Assembly: GCA_016930915.1 (NCBI GenBank)
Contig: JAFGFU010000013.1
Coordinates: 1 to 64,000, forward strand
Length of the DNA: 64,000 nt
Direction of reading: 5' to 3'
From: Campylobacterales bacterium
Lineage (GTDB): Bacteria > Campylobacterota > Campylobacteria > Campylobacterales > Sulfurospirillaceae
In this document: piece by piece, positions 9,825-21,039 of the stretch
Layout of the letters: each line of letters starts with the position of its first letter
Position numbering within the stretch: the stretch's first letter is position 1
Notes under the pieces: model-generated
Databases searched by the model: none
What the model was told of the DNA's origin: nothing
Seen by the model: only the letters and a program-made list of their open reading frames with translations
Position numbers and translations under genes: made by a program

Positions 9825-10175
9825 TTAAACGAGCTCTAAAAACGCCATTGGCGCAGCATCGCCTTTTCGAATACGTGTTTTAATAATACGTGTGTAACCA
9901 CCGTTTCTTTCAACATATTTAGGGGCAATTTCATTCACAAGTTTTTTGGTACACTCTTTATCTTGAAGTGCCGCAAAAACTGTTTTATGAGCGTGATCAC
10001 CACCAACTCCAGCTTTTGTAATCAATTTTTCAACATATCCTCTAAGCTCTTTAGCTTTAGGAAGTGTTGTCTCGATTTTCTCATATTTAATAACAGCTAT
10101 AGCCAAGTTCTTCAACAACGCTGCTCTGTGTGATGAAGTACGACCAAGCTTTCTATATCCATGCTTATGTCTCAT
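9825..10175 (-). CDS. rplQ: 50S ribosomal protein L17
   Basis: Large-subunit protein near the peptide exit region, 116 residues. It begins with the conserved [12 protein letters not shown] and contains the [11 protein letters not shown] segment that defines L17. It is the last gene of the merged S10-spc-alpha operon, 3 bases after rpoA and 8 bases before the terminator. Confidence 0.98.
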   Translation of the reverse strand: MRHKHGYRKLGRTSSHRAALLKNLAIAVIKYEKIETTLPKAKELRGYVEKLITKAGVGGDHAHKTVFAALQDKECTKKLVNEIAPKYVERNGGYTRIIKTRIRKGDAAPMAFLELV

Positions 10176-10178
10176 AAA

Positions 10179-11192
10179 TTAACCCTCATTGGCTTCAGAT
10201 TTTAAATCTTCAATTTTTTTCTTGAGCAAACTTGCTGTCTCTTCAGAAAAGTTATACCCTACTGGATAACCACTCTCTTCCATGACTTGTCTGATCTCTT
10301 CTAACGATTTTTTGCCTAGATTTTTAAGGTCTTTCAACTCTGTTTCACTCATAAGAGAAAGTTCACCAATATACTTAACCTCTGCTCTATCTAAACAATT
10401 AAAACTACGTGCACTGAGATTTAACTCCTCAACACTTTGTAGTAGTTTTCCAAGTTCAACATCTTCATTAGAACTTTCGCTCTTTGGAACAACGGCTATA
10501 TCTAAGATACCATTAAATACTGACATCTGAGCATACATAGCCTCAAGCGAATTCTTAAACGCTTCAATTGGGGAGACAAGTCCATCTGTTTCAATTGTAA
10601 AAACAATTTTTTCATAATTTGGATTATCTTCAACTAAAACATTTTCTATATCATAAACAGCTCTTTTTACAGGAGTAAAAAAAGCATCGAGTGCAATATA
10701 ATCATCACTCACTAAATCTCGTGTATTTTCACTTGGAACGTAACCAATTCCTTTTTCAAGAATCAAAGAAAAATTAAGCTCTGCATCTTCATTGATTGTT
10801 GCCAAATAAGTATCTGGTGTAACAATTTCAACGTGTGCATTAGCGAGATCACTTCCTTTGATTTCCCGTGGTCCAGAAAAAGAGTAGTTCACTTCTATAC
10901 GTTTCTCATCGCCTTTAATTTTAAAGCGAATATTTTTAAGATTAATAATAAAAAGAGCAACATCTTCAAGCATACCACGCATGCTATCAAATTCATGGGT
11001 TACGCCCTCAATCTTTACAGCCGTTGGTGCCGATCCTACAGTACTACTTAAAAGAAGTCTTCGTAAAGGATGGGCCAATGTTACAGCAAAACCAGATTCA
11101 AATGGATATGCACTAATTTGAACTTTATTTGCCGAAATATTTTCGACCTCAATCTCAGTTGGCATGTAAGCTGATGTATTGATTTTTTTCAT
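10179..11192 (-). CDS. rpoA: RNA polymerase alpha subunit
   Basis: The 337-residue alpha subunit nucleates RNA polymerase assembly. The N-terminal dimerisation domain contains the conserved [12 protein letters not shown] motif. The C-terminal domain holds the helix-hairpin-helix that binds UP elements and activators ([12 protein letters not shown], then the conserved [10 protein letters not shown] region). Its place between rpsD and rplQ is the standard alpha operon order. Confidence 0.98.
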   Translation of the reverse strand: MKKINTSAYMPTEIEVENISANKVQISAYPFESGFAVTLAHPLRRLLLSSTVGSAPTAVKIEGVTHEFDSMRGMLEDVALFIINLKNIRFKIKGDEKRIEVNYSFSGPREIKGSDLANAHVEIVTPDTYLATINEDAELNFSLILEKGIGYVPSENTRDLVSDDYIALDAFFTPVKRAVYDIENVLVEDNPNYEKIVFTIETDGLVSPIEAFKNSLEAMYAQMSVFNGILDIAVVPKSESSNEDVELGKLLQSVEELNLSARSFNCLDRAEVKYIGELSLMSETELKDLKNLGKKSLEEIRQVMEESGYPVGYNFSEETASLLKKKIEDLKSEANEG

Positions 11193-11207
11193 ATGCTACC
11201 TACTTAA

Positions 11208-11834
11208 TTATTTAGAGTATAGCTCAACGATTAATCTTTCTTCAACCGGAATAACTACTTCTTCTCTCTCTGGGATTCGTGTAAAAATACCCATTGCTTT
11301 TTCTCTTTCAACATCAACCCATGGAGCTATACCAGTTTGTTGTGTTAACTCTAGTGCTCTTTTAACTTGAGGATTATTTTTAGATTTTTCACAAACCTCA
11401 ACTTTATCACCTGCACGTACAATATAGGAAGGAATGTCAACTTTGCTTCCATTCACTAAAATATGTCCATGTGTTACGAGTTGACGTGCAAATCTTCTGG
11501 TTGTTGCAAAACCCATACGATATACAACATTATCAAGTCTTCTTTCAATTAAAAGAACAAGATTAATACCAGTATTACCTTCTTTTCTTGCTGCTTCATC
11601 AAAAATACGTCTGAATTGTTTTTCAGAAACTCCATACATAAATTTAGCTTTTTGCTTCTCTCTTAATTGAAGTCCATACTCACTAATTTTTGCTCTTCTT
11701 TGTCCATGTTGACCTGGTGCATATGGTCGCTTATCTAATGCGCTTTTACCAGCAAGTCTGCGCTCACCTTTAAGGGCTAAGCTGACACCAAGTCTTCTTT
11801 CAAGCTTTTCGACTGGTCCTCTATATCTTGCCAT
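11208..11834 (-). CDS. rpsD: 30S ribosomal protein S4
   Basis: Primary 16S rRNA-binding protein, 208 residues, with an S4 RNA-binding domain in the second half ([13 protein letters not shown] and onward). The N-terminus lacks the CxxC zinc ribbon found in some S4 proteins. In E. coli S4 is also the translational repressor of the alpha operon; whether the 75-base spacer upstream of rpsD serves that role here is not visible. Confidence 0.98.
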   Translation of the reverse strand: MARYRGPVEKLERRLGVSLALKGERRLAGKSALDKRPYAPGQHGQRRAKISEYGLQLREKQKAKFMYGVSEKQFRRIFDEAARKEGNTGINLVLLIERRLDNVVYRMGFATTRRFARQLVTHGHILVNGSKVDIPSYIVRAGDKVEVCEKSKNNPQVKRALELTQQTGIAPWVDVEREKAMGIFTRIPEREEVVIPVEERLIVELYSK

Positions 11835-11909
11835 TTTTTCTCCTAATCTATTGCATAAACGAAAAAATTTATTCTGTTTCTCTTAAAAAGTAAATTCAAA
11901 AAGTTAGAA

Positions 11910-12302
11910 TTATACTCTTCTTCTTTTTGGAGGTCTACAGCCATTGTGTGGTAGAGGTGTAATGTCTTTTAAGAAAGAGACTTTAATACCTTCTGTTGTA
12001 CCAGCACTTTTCACCGCTGTTTCACGACCACTGCCAGGTCCTTGAACTTTAATACCGATTTCCTTGAGACCATGTTCTTTTGCTTTTGTAAGTGCATCTT
12101 CTACAGCTTGCTGTGCAGCATAAGGAGTTGATTTTTTACTCCCTTTGAAGCCCAAACTGCCTGCGCTACTCCAAGCAATAACATTTCCCATCTCATCAGT
12201 TACAGTTACGACAGTGTTATTAAATGTTGCTGAGATATAAATGATACCCTTTGCAATATTTTTCTTAACAACTTTTTTACGTACTACTTTTCTTTTTGCC
12301 AT
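11910..12302 (-). CDS. rpsK: 30S ribosomal protein S11
   Basis: Platform protein of the small subunit, 130 residues. The conserved segments are [32 protein letters not shown] and the C-terminal [14 protein letters not shown]. Twenty-one bases separate it from rpsM, and 75 bases from rpsD. Confidence 0.98.
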   Translation of the reverse strand: MAKRKVVRKKVVKKNIAKGIIYISATFNNTVVTVTDEMGNVIAWSSAGSLGFKGSKKSTPYAAQQAVEDALTKAKEHGLKEIGIKVQGPGSGRETAVKSAGTTEGIKVSFLKDITPLPHNGCRPPKRRRV

Positions 12303-12323
12303 CTGTTTCCCTTTGAGACTTCG

Positions 12324-12692
12324 TTATTTAGCTTTTGCGCCAACGGTGCGTTTTTTACCTTTTCGAGTACGCGCATTCGTTTTTGTTTTTTGACCACGAA
12401 CTGGCAAGCCTTTTCTGTGTCTAAGACCTCTATAACTTCCCATATCCATCAAAGCTTTAATATCCATAGCCACTTTCTTACGAAGATCACCCTCTACTTG
12501 GTAACCTGCTTGAATCTCTTTACGAATCGCAGCAACATCATCTTCACTTAGCTCATGAACTCTCTTATCAAACGAAATTCCTGTAGCTGTTAAAATAGCT
12601 CTAGAACTTGTTAAACCAATACCGTAGATGTATGTCAAACCATACTCTACTCTTTTCTTCATTGGAAGGTCTACACCTGCAATCCTTGCCAT
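12324..12692 (-). CDS. rpsM: 30S ribosomal protein S13
   Basis: Head protein of the small subunit that contacts the P-site tRNA and the inter-subunit bridge, 122 residues. It starts [10 protein letters not shown], has the YIYGIG helix-hairpin-helix region and ends with the usual basic tail ([11 protein letters not shown]). It starts 2 bases after rpmJ. Confidence 0.98.
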   Translation of the reverse strand: MARIAGVDLPMKKRVEYGLTYIYGIGLTSSRAILTATGISFDKRVHELSEDDVAAIRKEIQAGYQVEGDLRKKVAMDIKALMDMGSYRGLRHRKGLPVRGQKTKTNARTRKGKKRTVGAKAK

Positions 12693-12694
12693 GA

Positions 12695-12808
12695 TTATCC
12701 TTGTCTCTGTTTATGTTTTGGATTTACGCAAATGACTCTAACGATATTTTTTCGTTTAATCACTTTACATTTATCGCACATCTTCTTTACAGAAGGTCGT
12801 ACTTTCAT
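12695..12808 (-). CDS. rpmJ: 50S ribosomal protein L36 (zinc-binding form)
   Basis: Short gene of 37 codons, found by translating the gap between infA and rpsM. The product starts [15 protein letters not shown] and ends NPKHKQRQG. Cys11, Cys14, Cys27 and His32 form the CCCH zinc site, so this is the zinc-dependent L36 rather than the zinc-free paralogue. It lies 2 bases upstream of rpsM and 161 bases after infA. Confidence 0.96.
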   Translation of the reverse strand: MKVRPSVKKMCDKCKVIKRKNIVRVICVNPKHKQRQG

Positions 12809-12884
12809 TGTGACTCCTGAACTTTTTTTCCACTGGAATTTTGAGTTAAACTGTCACAGGTTTGACGACGTTTGCCAAACCAAC

Positions 12885-12914
12885 AATCGAAAAAACAGTG
12901 GTCTTTTTTCGATT
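12885..12914 (-). promoter_or_regulatory. AT-rich stem-loop between infA and rpmJ
   Basis: A perfect 11-bp inverted repeat (12885-12895 and 12904-12914) with an 8-base loop lies in the largest spacer of the ribosomal operon (12809-12969). There is no downstream T run separate from the arm. It may be an attenuator or mRNA processing site; no function is proven. Confidence 0.5.
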
Positions 12915-12969
12915 ATTCTTCACACAGTTTTACAAAAGGGGTTAATTATACATAAATTAAACTAATAAT

Positions 12970-13188
12970 TTACTTATACCTATAGGTTATACGCCCTTTA
13001 TCTAAACTATACGGGGTCAACTCAACTTTTACTGTATCACCTGGCATTATCTTAATATAATGCATTCTCATCTTACCAGCAATGTGACACAAAATCACAT
13101 GACTATTTTGCACTTCAACTTTAAATGTAGCATTTGGAAGTGCTTCAATTACTTTTCCATCAATTTCAATTACATCATCTTTTGCCAT
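12970..13188 (-). CDS. infA: Translation initiation factor IF-1
   Basis: OB-fold factor of 72 residues that occupies the ribosomal A site during initiation. The ATG at 13188 was chosen because AGGAGGT sits at 13193-13198 and the product then starts [11 protein letters not shown], as in the family. A longer in-frame reading would add 16 unlikely residues overlapping map. The product ends [10 protein letters not shown]. It lies 16 bases after map. Confidence 0.97.
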   Translation of the reverse strand: MAKDDVIEIDGKVIEALPNATFKVEVQNSHVILCHIAGKMRMHYIKIMPGDTVKVELTPYSLDKGRITYRYK

Positions 13189-13204
13189 TTTACCTCCTAG
13201 ACCT

Positions 13205-13963
13205 TCAAGATAGCGACAAAATCTCTGCTTTGCCATCTATGATTGCAACCGTATGCTCATAGTGACTTCCTCTTAACCCATCTGTTGAAACAACAGACCA
13301 CTTATCTTCTAAAATTTTCGGTGTTGCTTCTTTTTGACATATCATTGGTTCAATGCAAAAAACCATACCATTTTTTATTTTAGGACCACTTTTGGGATTA
13401 TTACCTTCTAAATAATTAGGTAATTCTGGCTCTTCATGTGGCTTTCGACCAATGCCATGACCACAAAAGCCTCGTAATGGAACATATCCCTTTGAAAGAA
13501 TAAACTGTTCTATTGCATAACTTAACTCTTTAAAACGCATTTCAACATGAATAATATCTATCGCATAATAAAGAGCATCTTTAGCGCAAGCTATCAATGC
13601 TTCATCTGTTTGCGATATTTTTCCAACACCAACCGTTACAGCAGAATCACCATACCAACCATTAAGCTCTGTACCAATATCCATGCCAACAATATCACCC
13701 TCTTGAAGTTTATAGTCTGTTGGTATACCATGAATAATTACTTCATTCACAGAAGTACAAACACCAGCAGGAAAACCATAAAGACCTTTAAAAGCAGGAC
13801 GAGCACCATGGCTCTGAATGTAAGCTTCACCCATGGCATTTAGCTCTTTCAAACTCATGCCAGGATGAATGTTACATGTAAGATACTCTAATGTTTTGGC
13901 AACAATCCTATTCGCATCAGAAAGCTTTGCAATTTCTTGCGCTTTTTTAATGGTAATTGCCAT
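13205..13963 (-). CDS. map: Methionine aminopeptidase (type I)
   Basis: Removes the initiator methionine from nascent proteins. It has 252 residues with the pita-bread fold metal ligands: [17 protein letters not shown] (two Asp), [12 protein letters not shown] (His) and FCIEPM plus the late YEHTVAI segment (two Glu/His region). The placement secY-map-infA, without adk, is common in Campylobacterota. The only palindrome copy in the ribosomal cluster (13872-13881) lies in this gene and reads Leu-Thr-Cys-Asn. Confidence 0.97.
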   Translation of the reverse strand: MAITIKKAQEIAKLSDANRIVAKTLEYLTCNIHPGMSLKELNAMGEAYIQSHGARPAFKGLYGFPAGVCTSVNEVIIHGIPTDYKLQEGDIVGMDIGTELNGWYGDSAVTVGVGKISQTDEALIACAKDALYYAIDIIHVEMRFKELSYAIEQFILSKGYVPLRGFCGHGIGRKPHEEPELPNYLEGNNPKSGPKIKNGMVFCIEPMICQKEATPKILEDKWSVVSTDGLRGSHYEHTVAIIDGKAEILSLS

Positions 13964-13967
13964 ACGA

Positions 13968-15230
13968 TTAAAGCCCTACAGCACTAAGTGTTTCATATTT
14001 ATTCATATACATTTGTGCTTCAATTTTACGCATTGTATCAAGGGCTACTTGAACAACAATTAAAACAGCTGTTCCACCAAAATAAAACGGTACACCCATA
14101 ACCTTCACTAAAACCCATGGAAGAGTAGAAATCAGTCCTAAATAAATAGATCCCCAAAGCGTTAGACGTCCTGCTACTTCATTCAAATAAAGTGCTGTAC
14201 TCTCACCTGGTCTCACACCAGGAATAAAACCACCTTGTTTTTTGAGATTTTCTGAAATATCTTTTGCATTAAAAACAATGGATGCATAAAAATAAGCAAA
14301 GAAAATAACAAAAATAAAAGTTAGTACATTGAAGATATAACTGTTTGGATTAAGAAAATCGTGAATAGTTTGAACAATTGGATTAGTACTTGCTTGCATG
14401 ATGGTTGAAGGAAACATTAAAATAGCACTTGCAAAAATCGGGGGGATGACACCACTAAGATTCATTTTAATCGGTACATAATTCATAATACGTTTATGTT
14501 GATTTTGAAGAACAACTTTTCGTGAATATGAAATAGGAACCCTCCGTTCACCCATCTCTACATAAATAATAGAACCAACTGTTGCCAGTATGACGATGAG
14601 TATTCCAATAACCACAAGGAAATTCAACTCTCCTGTATTAACAAGATTGATTGTTCCACCAATTGCATTTGGAATTCCCGAAACAATACCTGCAAAAATA
14701 ATTAAGCTGATACCATTACCAATACCACGTTGTGTGATCTGTTCACCAATCCACATAAGAAGCATTGTCCCTGTTAACATACTTGCAGCTGCAATTGCTG
14801 AAAATGTTGTCATATCAAGCATAATGGCGCTTTCACCAGATCGACCTGTCATTCCCCCTAGCCCTACAGAAACACCAATCGCCTGTACGATTGTAATAGC
14901 TATCGTAGCATAACGAATAATCTGCATGTATTTAACCATACCATCACGTTCTTTTTTCATTTTACCAAGAGCTGGAAATGTTGCAGCAAGAAGTTCCATA
15001 ATAATTGAAGCAGTGATGTAAGGCATGATACCTAAGGAGATAATGCTTAATCGTTCAGCAGCATTACCGCTGAACATATTAAACATACCAAGAGCATTGG
15101 AGCTATTGGAGTCGAAGAACTCTTTAATTACTTCTATATTGACACCAGGAACTGGCACATACGCCAGAATCCTGTATGCAAATATAAAACCTAATGTAAC
15201 TAAAATCTTCCTCGTAAGATCTTGATTCAT
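13968..15230 (-). CDS. secY: Protein translocase subunit SecY
   Basis: Core channel of the Sec translocon, 420 residues with ten predicted membrane helices. It contains the conserved [15 protein letters not shown] segment, the [13 protein letters not shown] cytoplasmic loop and the [10 protein letters not shown] loop that contacts SecA and the ribosome. Its ATG overlaps the rplO TGA by four bases (ATGA), which suggests translational coupling. Confidence 0.98.
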   Translation of the reverse strand: MNQDLTRKILVTLGFIFAYRILAYVPVPGVNIEVIKEFFDSNSSNALGMFNMFSGNAAERLSIISLGIMPYITASIIMELLAATFPALGKMKKERDGMVKYMQIIRYATIAITIVQAIGVSVGLGGMTGRSGESAIMLDMTTFSAIAAASMLTGTMLLMWIGEQITQRGIGNGISLIIFAGIVSGIPNAIGGTINLVNTGELNFLVVIGILIVILATVGSIIYVEMGERRVPISYSRKVVLQNQHKRIMNYVPIKMNLSGVIPPIFASAILMFPSTIMQASTNPIVQTIHDFLNPNSYIFNVLTFIFVIFFAYFYASIVFNAKDISENLKKQGGFIPGVRPGESTALYLNEVAGRLTLWGSIYLGLISTLPWVLVKVMGVPFYFGGTAVLIVVQVALDTMRKIEAQMYMNKYETLSAVGL

Positions 15231-15631
15231 TTACTCATTCCAGTAAAAACAACATTTTCGTCTTTGATTTTAGCCGTTAATTCTTTTGCACCTGCACCAA
15301 TCAATTTTACTTTAATAACACTACTTGACATTTTATGTACAGTTCTAATTGCATCAACAGTAATTTCTGCAAGTTCAGCCACTGCTTTAATTTTATCAAT
15401 GTTAATTACATAAGGCTTTACGATTTTAGAAGTAAAACCAATTTTTGGTAGTCTTCTTTGAAGGGGTTGTTGACCGCCCTCAAAACCTCTTTTACGTTTA
15501 TAACCTGTACGAGATTTTTGTCCGTTATTACCACGACTAGCAGTTTTTCCCATACCACTACCTTGACCACGACCTACGCGTTTGATCTCTTTAGTAGAAT
15601 TTTCTGCTGGAGTAAGATTATCTAATGCCAT
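15227..15631 (-). CDS. rplO: 50S ribosomal protein L15
   Basis: Late-assembly large-subunit protein, 134 residues. It has the glycine/arginine-rich N-terminus ([17 protein letters not shown]) and the conserved [15 protein letters not shown] segment. No rpmD (L30) lies between rpsE and this gene, unlike in E. coli; that absence is usual for Campylobacterota. Confidence 0.98.
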   Translation of the reverse strand: MALDNLTPAENSTKEIKRVGRGQGSGMGKTASRGNNGQKSRTGYKRKRGFEGGQQPLQRRLPKIGFTSKIVKPYVINIDKIKAVAELAEITVDAIRTVHKMSSSVIKVKLIGAGAKELTAKIKDENVVFTGMSK

Positions 15632-15650
15632 TTTGAATCCCTTTCTTCAC

Positions 15651-16094
15651 TTAGCTTTTAATCATACTAAGAGCTTTAATCGTTGCTCTTACTACATTAG
15701 AAGCGTTGTTTGAACCCAATGACTTTGTCAAAATATCTTTAATACCCGCAAGTTCAACAACAGGACGTGTTGCACCACCAGCAATTACGCCAGTACCATC
15801 ACTAGCAGGTTTTAGAATAATACGACTTGCATTAAATTTAACTTCAACATCATGCGCGATAGTTGAACCTTTAATGTTCACTTTGACAATGTTTTTAAAT
15901 GCATCATCAACTGCTTTTCTAATCGCATCAGGAACCTCTTTAGCTTTACCAAAACCAAAGCCAACAAGACCTTTTTTATTTCCAACAACGACAAGTGCTG
16001 TAAATCTAAAACGTCTACCACCTTTAACAACTTTTGTTACGCGGCCAATGTTAACGATGACTTCTTCAAACTCTTCTCTGTTATATTTTTCCAT
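15651..16094 (-). CDS. rpsE: 30S ribosomal protein S5
   Basis: Small-subunit protein involved in decoding accuracy, 147 residues. It has the N-terminal double-stranded-RNA-like domain ([20 protein letters not shown]) and the C-terminal domain ([19 protein letters not shown]). It starts [11 protein letters not shown], shorter at the N-terminus than E. coli S5. Confidence 0.98.
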   Translation of the reverse strand: MEKYNREEFEEVIVNIGRVTKVVKGGRRFRFTALVVVGNKKGLVGFGFGKAKEVPDAIRKAVDDAFKNIVKVNIKGSTIAHDVEVKFNASRIILKPASDGTGVIAGGATRPVVELAGIKDILTKSLGSNNASNVVRATIKALSMIKS

Positions 16095-16118
16095 TGAATC
16101 GTTTTCCTCTTCTTTTTC

Positions 16119-16475
16119 TTATAGCACTATGCCGTTTGCTCTAAGGCCATCAGCAAAAGCAGCAACTACGCCATGATACAAATAACCATTTCTATCGTAG
16201 ACAACTTGAGTTAAATTTTTAGCCTTAAGTGTTTCTGCAAACGCTTTTGCAACTTCTGTTGCCGCTGCTTTACTTGCATTAAATCCTAACTTTTTACCAT
16301 CTACACTTGCTAAAGTAACACCTGTAGCATCATCAATTGCTTGCGCATAAAGATATCTATTAGATTTAAAAAGAGAAATTCTTGGTCTTACTTCTGTACC
16401 AGAAATATCAGCTCTAATTCTTCTTTTACGCTTAATTCTTAATGCAAGCTTTCGTTTTAAAATATTTGCTCTCAT
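16119..16475 (-). CDS. rplR: 50S ribosomal protein L18
   Basis: 5S rRNA-binding protein of 118 residues with the basic N-terminus ([20 protein letters not shown]) and the C-terminal [20 protein letters not shown] segment that defines L18. Ten bases separate it from rplF. Confidence 0.98.
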   Translation of the reverse strand: MRANILKRKLALRIKRKRRIRADISGTEVRPRISLFKSNRYLYAQAIDDATGVTLASVDGKKLGFNASKAAATEVAKAFAETLKAKNLTQVVYDRNGYLYHGVVAAFADGLRANGIVL

Positions 16476-16485
16476 TCCCTACCCT

Positions 16486-17022
16486 TTACTTCTTGGAAGT
16501 TTTTCCGGCTTTACGGATAATAGTCTCATCAACATACTTAATACCCTTACCTTTATATGGTTCAGGAGCCCTAAAACTTCTAATTTCGGCAGCAATTTGA
16601 CCTACGACTTGCTTATCATCACCGACAATTGTGATTACGTTTTTCTCAACACTAATTTGAACATCTTGTGGAAATTCATAATTAATTGGATGAGAATAAC
16701 CGAGTTGAAGCTCAAGAACTTTACCATTAACAGCTGCTCTATAACCAACACCATTAATTTCAAGTTGCTTTTTAAAACCTTCAGTTAAACCCGTAATGAC
16801 GTTTTGACCAAGCGCGCGATATGTTCCCCAAAAAGCGCTGCTCTGACGATCAGCACCTTTTGAAATAAACACAAGCTCTCCATCTTGAACTGTGACGTCA
16901 ACATTTCCTTTAGTGTCCAAAGCTTTTTGTACACTACCTTTTTTAAATTCTACTAAATCACCATTAACAGATACTTCTACACCTGCAGGAATTTTAATAG
17001 GTTTTTTACCAATACGAGACAT
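16486..17022 (-). CDS. rplF: 50S ribosomal protein L6
   Basis: Large-subunit protein near the factor-binding region, 178 residues with two homologous L6 domains. It starts MSRIGKKPI and ends with the conserved [14 protein letters not shown] signature plus a lysine tail. A 76-base spacer separates it from rpsH. Confidence 0.98.
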   Translation of the reverse strand: MSRIGKKPIKIPAGVEVSVNGDLVEFKKGSVQKALDTKGNVDVTVQDGELVFISKGADRQSSAFWGTYRALGQNVITGLTEGFKKQLEINGVGYRAAVNGKVLELQLGYSHPINYEFPQDVQISVEKNVITIVGDDKQVVGQIAAEIRSFRAPEPYKGKGIKYVDETIIRKAGKTSKK

Positions 17023-17098
17023 TTTTCTTTCCTTTTACTTGTCTACGATAAGCTTACAATCTTAGAATGGATATCGAATACCATAAAAGAACAGCTAA

Positions 17099-17494
17099 TT
17101 ACCAGATACTACAAATAACTTCGCCACCAAGACCTGCTTTGTGTGCGTCATCATTACTAAGAACACCTTTTGATGTACTAACAACAATAGTACCATAACC
17201 ATTTTTGAAGCGTTTAATCTCATCTCGGCCTTTATAGACTCTACGTCCTGGCTTTGAGATTTTTTTTACTTCATTAATAACTTGTTGGCCTCTTGCATCA
17301 TACTTCAAAACAACATTGATAAATTTCTTAGGACCTTCTTCAACAACGTTAAAACTTTCGATATAACCTTTGTTTTGGAAAATAACTAAAATCGCTTCTA
17401 CCAGTTTTGAATGCATTAATTTCGTTACATCAAGTTTTCTCATTGATGCATTTCTGATTCTCGTTAAAGAATCTGCTACTAGATCATTAATCAT
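17099..17494 (-). CDS. rpsH: 30S ribosomal protein S8
   Basis: 16S rRNA-binding protein of 131 residues. It starts [16 protein letters not shown] and ends with the [21 protein letters not shown] region typical of S8. In E. coli S8 represses the spc operon at rplE; no equivalent hairpin was identified here. Confidence 0.98.
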   Translation of the reverse strand: MINDLVADSLTRIRNASMRKLDVTKLMHSKLVEAILVIFQNKGYIESFNVVEEGPKKFINVVLKYDARGQQVINEVKKISKPGRRVYKGRDEIKRFKNGYGTIVVSTSKGVLSNDDAHKAGLGGEVICSIW

Positions 17495-17505
17495 AGTCTA
17501 TTTCC

Positions 17506-17691
17506 TTACCAGCTTGCTTTTTTGAGGCCTGGAATAAGACCCTCATTTGCCATTTTACGAAGACAAATTCTGCAGATACCAAAATCTCTGTAAACAGAGT
17601 GTGGACGTCCACAAATTTGACATCGTGTGTACGCTCTTACTTGAAACTTAGGCTTTCTTGCAGCCTTTGCAATCATTGATTTTTTAGCCAT
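17506..17691 (-). CDS. rpsN: 30S ribosomal protein S14, type Z (zinc-binding)
   Basis: The 61-residue product starts [16 protein letters not shown] at the ATG ending at 17691, one base after rplE. Cys24-x2-Cys27 (CQIC) and Cys40-x2-Cys43 (CRIC) make it the short zinc-dependent form of S14. A longer in-frame reading would overlap rplE and does not match the family. Confidence 0.97.
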   Translation of the reverse strand: MAKKSMIAKAARKPKFQVRAYTRCQICGRPHSVYRDFGICRICLRKMANEGLIPGLKKASW

Positions 17692-17692
17692 A

Positions 17693-18238
17693 TTATTTAC
17701 CTTTTGCGAACGGCAAACCAATGAGTTCAAGAAGTCTAAATGCTTCTTTATCATTGCTAGCAGTTGTTACGACTGTAATATTCATTCCGTGAGTTTTCAT
17801 AATATTATCATATTCAACTTCTGGAAACATCAATTGCTCATTAAGACCAAAGTTATAATTTGCTCTTCCATCAAATCCAGTTCTTGGAAGACCTCTAAAA
17901 TCTTTTACTCTAGGAAGAGCAACTGAAATGAGTTTATCCAAAAATGCGTACATATTCTCTTTACGAAGAGATACTTTAACACCTACTGGATATCCAGCAC
18001 GTACTTTAAAGCCCGCAACAGATTTTTTAGCATTCGCAACAACCGCTTTTTGACCAGCGATTAAAGAAATAGTATCAACGATATTTTGCAATAATTTCGT
18101 ATCTTTACCTTCTTCACCAGCTCCAACGCTAATAACAATTTTTTCGATCTTAGGAGCCAACATAGGGTTTGAAATATTAAACTCTTTAACCAATGCTGCT
18201 TGAACTTCAGCATTAAATTTTTCTTGCAATCTGTTCAT
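17693..18238 (-). CDS. rplE: 50S ribosomal protein L5
   Basis: 5S rRNA-binding protein of 181 residues that contacts the P-site tRNA. The conserved [14 protein letters not shown] and [11 protein letters not shown] segments are present. Its ATG overlaps the rplX stop by one base. Confidence 0.98.
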   Translation of the reverse strand: MNRLQEKFNAEVQAALVKEFNISNPMLAPKIEKIVISVGAGEEGKDTKLLQNIVDTISLIAGQKAVVANAKKSVAGFKVRAGYPVGVKVSLRKENMYAFLDKLISVALPRVKDFRGLPRTGFDGRANYNFGLNEQLMFPEVEYDNIMKTHGMNITVVTTASNDKEAFRLLELIGLPFAKGK

Positions 18239-18474
18239 TATTTACCCTCTACTTTAGCCACATTAGAGATATGAATTGGTTTTTCAACATTAGCAAAACC
18301 ACCCTTAGGATTACTCTCACTTGGCTTAATGGCTTTCTTTGCTACCTTGCAACCCTCAACGACAACTTGTGAAGTTTTTGGCAAAACTTGAACAACTTTT
18401 GCCTCTTTACCTTTATCGTCGCCTGCGATAACTTTAACCGTATCGCCTTTTTTAATTTTCATCTTTGTTGCCAT
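18238..18474 (-). CDS. rplX: 50S ribosomal protein L24
   Basis: Assembly-initiating large-subunit protein of 78 residues with the KOW motif ([20 protein letters not shown]). It overlaps its neighbours rplN and rplE by one base each. Confidence 0.98.
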   Translation of the reverse strand: MATKMKIKKGDTVKVIAGDDKGKEAKVVQVLPKTSQVVVEGCKVAKKAIKPSESNPKGGFANVEKPIHISNVAKVEGK

Positions 18475-18842
18475 TATAGTACCTCCGGCGCCAAAGATAC
18501 GATTTTCATAAAGTTAGCATAACGAACTTCACGACCGACTGGTCCGAAAATCCTTGTACCAATTGGCTCTCTTTTGTTATCAAGAATAACAGCAGCATTT
18601 TCATCAAAACGAATCAATGAGCCATTTTCTCTTTGGATCTCTTTTTTTGTTCTAACGATAACCGCTTTAACAACCTGTCCTTTTTTCACTTTACCACTTG
18701 GCAATGCTTTTTTGACAGAAGCGACAATAACGTCACCTACCGTTGCATAACGACGCTTACTACCACCTAGAACTTTAATACACATAATTTCTTTAGCACC
18801 ACTGTTATCAGCTACCGCTAATCTTGTAAAACTTTGAATCAT
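18474..18842 (-). CDS. rplN: 50S ribosomal protein L14
   Basis: Subunit-interface protein of 122 residues. It starts [20 protein letters not shown] and ends with the conserved [10 protein letters not shown], both diagnostic for L14. It overlaps rpsQ and rplX by one base each. Confidence 0.98.
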   Translation of the reverse strand: MIQSFTRLAVADNSGAKEIMCIKVLGGSKRRYATVGDVIVASVKKALPSGKVKKGQVVKAVIVRTKKEIQRENGSLIRFDENAAVILDNKREPIGTRIFGPVGREVRYANFMKIVSLAPEVL

Positions 18843-19093
18843 TATTCAACTCCTACTTTAACAACAGCACTGAGTCTGAAAGACTTTCTTTTTGAAAGTG
18901 GTCTACACTCAATCGCACTTACCGTATCACCAATTTTTACTTGGTTGCTCTCGTCATGGACTAGGTATTTTTTGAAACGTTTAACGAACTTGCGATATCG
19001 TGGGTGCATTACACGTCTCTCTACCAAAACGGTGATAGTTTTGTCACCTGTCTTTTGAACAACTACGCCTTGAATCTCTCGTTTTAAAGCCAT
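18842..19093 (-). CDS. rpsQ: 30S ribosomal protein S17
   Basis: 16S rRNA-binding OB-fold protein of 83 residues. The conserved [19 protein letters not shown] and the [17 protein letters not shown] region identify S17. It starts 9 bases after rpmC. Confidence 0.98.
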   Translation of the reverse strand: MALKREIQGVVVQKTGDKTITVLVERRVMHPRYRKFVKRFKKYLVHDESNQVKIGDTVSAIECRPLSKRKSFRLSAVVKVGVE

Positions 19094-19102
19094 TAGTTAC
19101 CC

Positions 19103-19291
19103 CTACTTGTTTTGAGCAGAAATTGCCGTATTAATACGTGCGATATCTCTTCTAACTTCTTTAATCTCATTAGGATTAGTAAGTTGCATTGTTTTTAACT
19201 TTTGTCTTAATGTAAACAAAAGAACCTTTTTCTCTTTTAACAATTCTGCAAGCTCTGATGCGCTTTTGCTATTTAAATCAATATACTTCAT
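19103..19291 (-). CDS. rpmC: 50S ribosomal protein L29
   Basis: Small helical protein of 62 residues at the peptide exit; the [23 protein letters not shown] portion (read in two halves) is typical of L29. Its start lies 14 bases inside the end of rplP. Confidence 0.97.
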   Translation of the reverse strand: MKYIDLNSKSASELAELLKEKKVLLFTLRQKLKTMQLTNPNEIKEVRRDIARINTAISAQNK

Positions 19292-19703
19292 TTTCGCTCT
19301 CTCGAGTTACGATCTTGGTTTTGAAAGGCAATTTGTGCATTGCAAGGGTTAACGCTTCACGTGCCAACTCTTCAGGAACACCAGCCATTTCAAAAATAAT
19401 TCTGCCAGGTTTAATATTCATAACCCATTTATCAACAGAGCCTTTACCTTTACCCATTCTGGTTTCAAGAGGTTTTGCTGTTAATGGTTTATCTGGGAAT
19501 ACACGAATCCATGTTTTTGCTTGACGCTTAACGTGACGTGTGTATGCAATCCTTGCAGCTTCAATTTGGCGTGAATCAATACGACCCGCCTCAACCGCTT
19601 TTAGACCAATTTCACCAAAAGAGATAGAAGCACCACTTTGCGCTTCACCGCGATTGCGGCCTTTCATCTGCTTTTTATATTTTGTTCTTTTAGGCATTAA
19701 CAT
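19278..19703 (-). CDS. rplP: 50S ribosomal protein L16
   Basis: A-site region large-subunit protein of 141 residues. It starts [20 protein letters not shown] kept the first ATG because it overlaps the rpsC TAA by one base, the AGAGAGG ribosome-binding site is well spaced for it, and many L16 proteins start ML.PKR; the second ATG at 19697 is possible. The [11 protein letters not shown] and GMP-loop-like regions are normal. Confidence 0.97.
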   Translation of the reverse strand: MLMPKRTKYKKQMKGRNRGEAQSGASISFGEIGLKAVEAGRIDSRQIEAARIAYTRHVKRQAKTWIRVFPDKPLTAKPLETRMGKGKGSVDKWVMNIKPGRIIFEMAGVPEELAREALTLAMHKLPFKTKIVTRESENEVY

Positions 19704-20416
19704 TAGTTTTTACCTCTCTCTTTGCGTGCTCTAGGCTTTCTAGTATTTTCTTTTTCAGATGTTTCTTCTTTCTCAGGAGCAAGCCCCTTTACAAGAACTT
19801 CACCTTTAAAAATCCATACTTTAACACCAATAACACCGTATGTAGTGTGTGCTTCAGCAAAACCATAATCAATTTTTGCACGAAGTGTATGAAGAGGAAC
19901 ACGTCCTTCAAGATACCATTCAGTTCTTGCCATCTCTGCACCGCCCAAACGACCAGCAACAGAAATTTTAATACCTTTAGCACCTGATTTTTGCGCACCT
20001 TGAATCACTTTTTTCATGGCACGACGAAATGCAACACGACGCTCAAGTTGCATTGCAACATTTTCTGCACATAGTTGAGCAGAAGATTGAGGACGTCTCT
20101 CTTCTTTAATATTAACATTGACATCTTTATTGATAAGTTTGCTAAGTTTGAGTCTTAATTTCTCAATATCCGAGCCTTTTTTACCAATGATGATACCAGG
20201 ACGTGCAGCAACAACAGTGACTCTTAATTTCTTAGCTGTACGCTCAATTAAAATTTGACTCACACCCGCATAGTAAAGTTCTTTTTTCAAAAATGTTCTG
20301 ATTTTATAATCTTCACCAATGCTGGTTGCTAATGTTTGCTTACCAGGAAACCATCTTGAATCCCAGTTTCTATTAATACCAAGTCTTAAACCAATCGGAT
20401 TTACTTTTTGACCCAT
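19703..20416 (-). CDS. rpsC: 30S ribosomal protein S3
   Basis: Head protein of the small subunit at the mRNA entry tunnel, 237 residues. It starts [14 protein letters not shown], contains the type II KH domain with [11 protein letters not shown], and ends with a lysine/arginine-rich extension. Confidence 0.98.
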   Translation of the reverse strand: MGQKVNPIGLRLGINRNWDSRWFPGKQTLATSIGEDYKIRTFLKKELYYAGVSQILIERTAKKLRVTVVAARPGIIIGKKGSDIEKLRLKLSKLINKDVNVNIKEERRPQSSAQLCAENVAMQLERRVAFRRAMKKVIQGAQKSGAKGIKISVAGRLGGAEMARTEWYLEGRVPLHTLRAKIDYGFAEAHTTYGVIGVKVWIFKGEVLVKGLAPEKEETSEKENTRKPRARKERGKN

Positions 20417-20417
20417 C

Positions 20418-20750
20418 TTAGTCTTCCTTCTTTGCAGCTTTTGCTACTTCAACAATGATATGAGAAGTTGGTTTTCTAATGCCACCAGCACTACCTCTTG
20501 CTCTTGGCATAAAACGCTTCAACACTGGACCTGCATCAACGCGGCAAGAAGCAACAACGACTTCATTTGGCTCAAATCCGCCATTTGCAACTGCAGAAGC
20601 GATCACTTTAGAGATAATTTTTGCCGCTTTGTTTGGCATGAACTCTAAACTTGCCATAGCAAATTCTGCATTCATTCCTTGAACTTCACGTGCAACTAAC
20701 CTTGCTTTTGTAGGTGATAAACGGATAAATTTTAATACTGCTTTACTCAT
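20418..20750 (-). CDS. rplV: 50S ribosomal protein L22
   Basis: Exit-tunnel protein of 110 residues. The start [20 protein letters not shown] at 20750 matches the family; a longer in-frame reading would overlap rpsS by 68 bases. The beta-hairpin region [20 protein letters not shown], which lines the tunnel, is intact. Confidence 0.97.
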   Translation of the reverse strand: MSKAVLKFIRLSPTKARLVAREVQGMNAEFAMASLEFMPNKAAKIISKVIASAVANGGFEPNEVVVASCRVDAGPVLKRFMPRARGSAGGIRKPTSHIIVEVAKAAKKED

Positions 20751-20757
20751 CTTATAC

Positions 20758-21039
20758 CTACTTACCAATTTTTTTCTGAACAGAGCCTTTATGACCCTTG
20801 AACGTACGAGTTGGTGCAAATTCACCCATTTTGTAGCCGATATGATTCTCTGTTACATAGACAGGTACAAAGTTTCTACCATTATGAACATTGAATGTAA
20901 GTCCGATCATATCAGGAAGAATTGTACTTCTACGAGACCATGTCTTAATCGGCTTGTTTGATTTTGTCTCTTTTGCTTCGAGCGTTTTTTTCAACAAATG
21001 AGCGTCAACAAAAGGACCTTTTTTTAGCGATCTAGCCAT
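20758..21039 (-). CDS. rpsS: 30S ribosomal protein S19
   Basis: Head protein of 93 residues. It starts [12 protein letters not shown] and ends with [14 protein letters not shown] plus a basic tail, both typical of S19. It is directly adjacent to rplB with no spacer. Confidence 0.98.
   Translation of the reverse strand: MARSLKKGPFVDAHLLKKTLEAKETKSNKPIKTWSRRSTILPDMIGLTFNVHNGRNFVPVYVTENHIGYKMGEFAPTRTFKGHKGSVQKKIGK

Noticed and set aside
12841-12969. A small gene in the infA-rpmJ spacer
   Set aside because: No start codon with a ribosome-binding site and no conserved translation; the spacer is better explained by a stem-loop.
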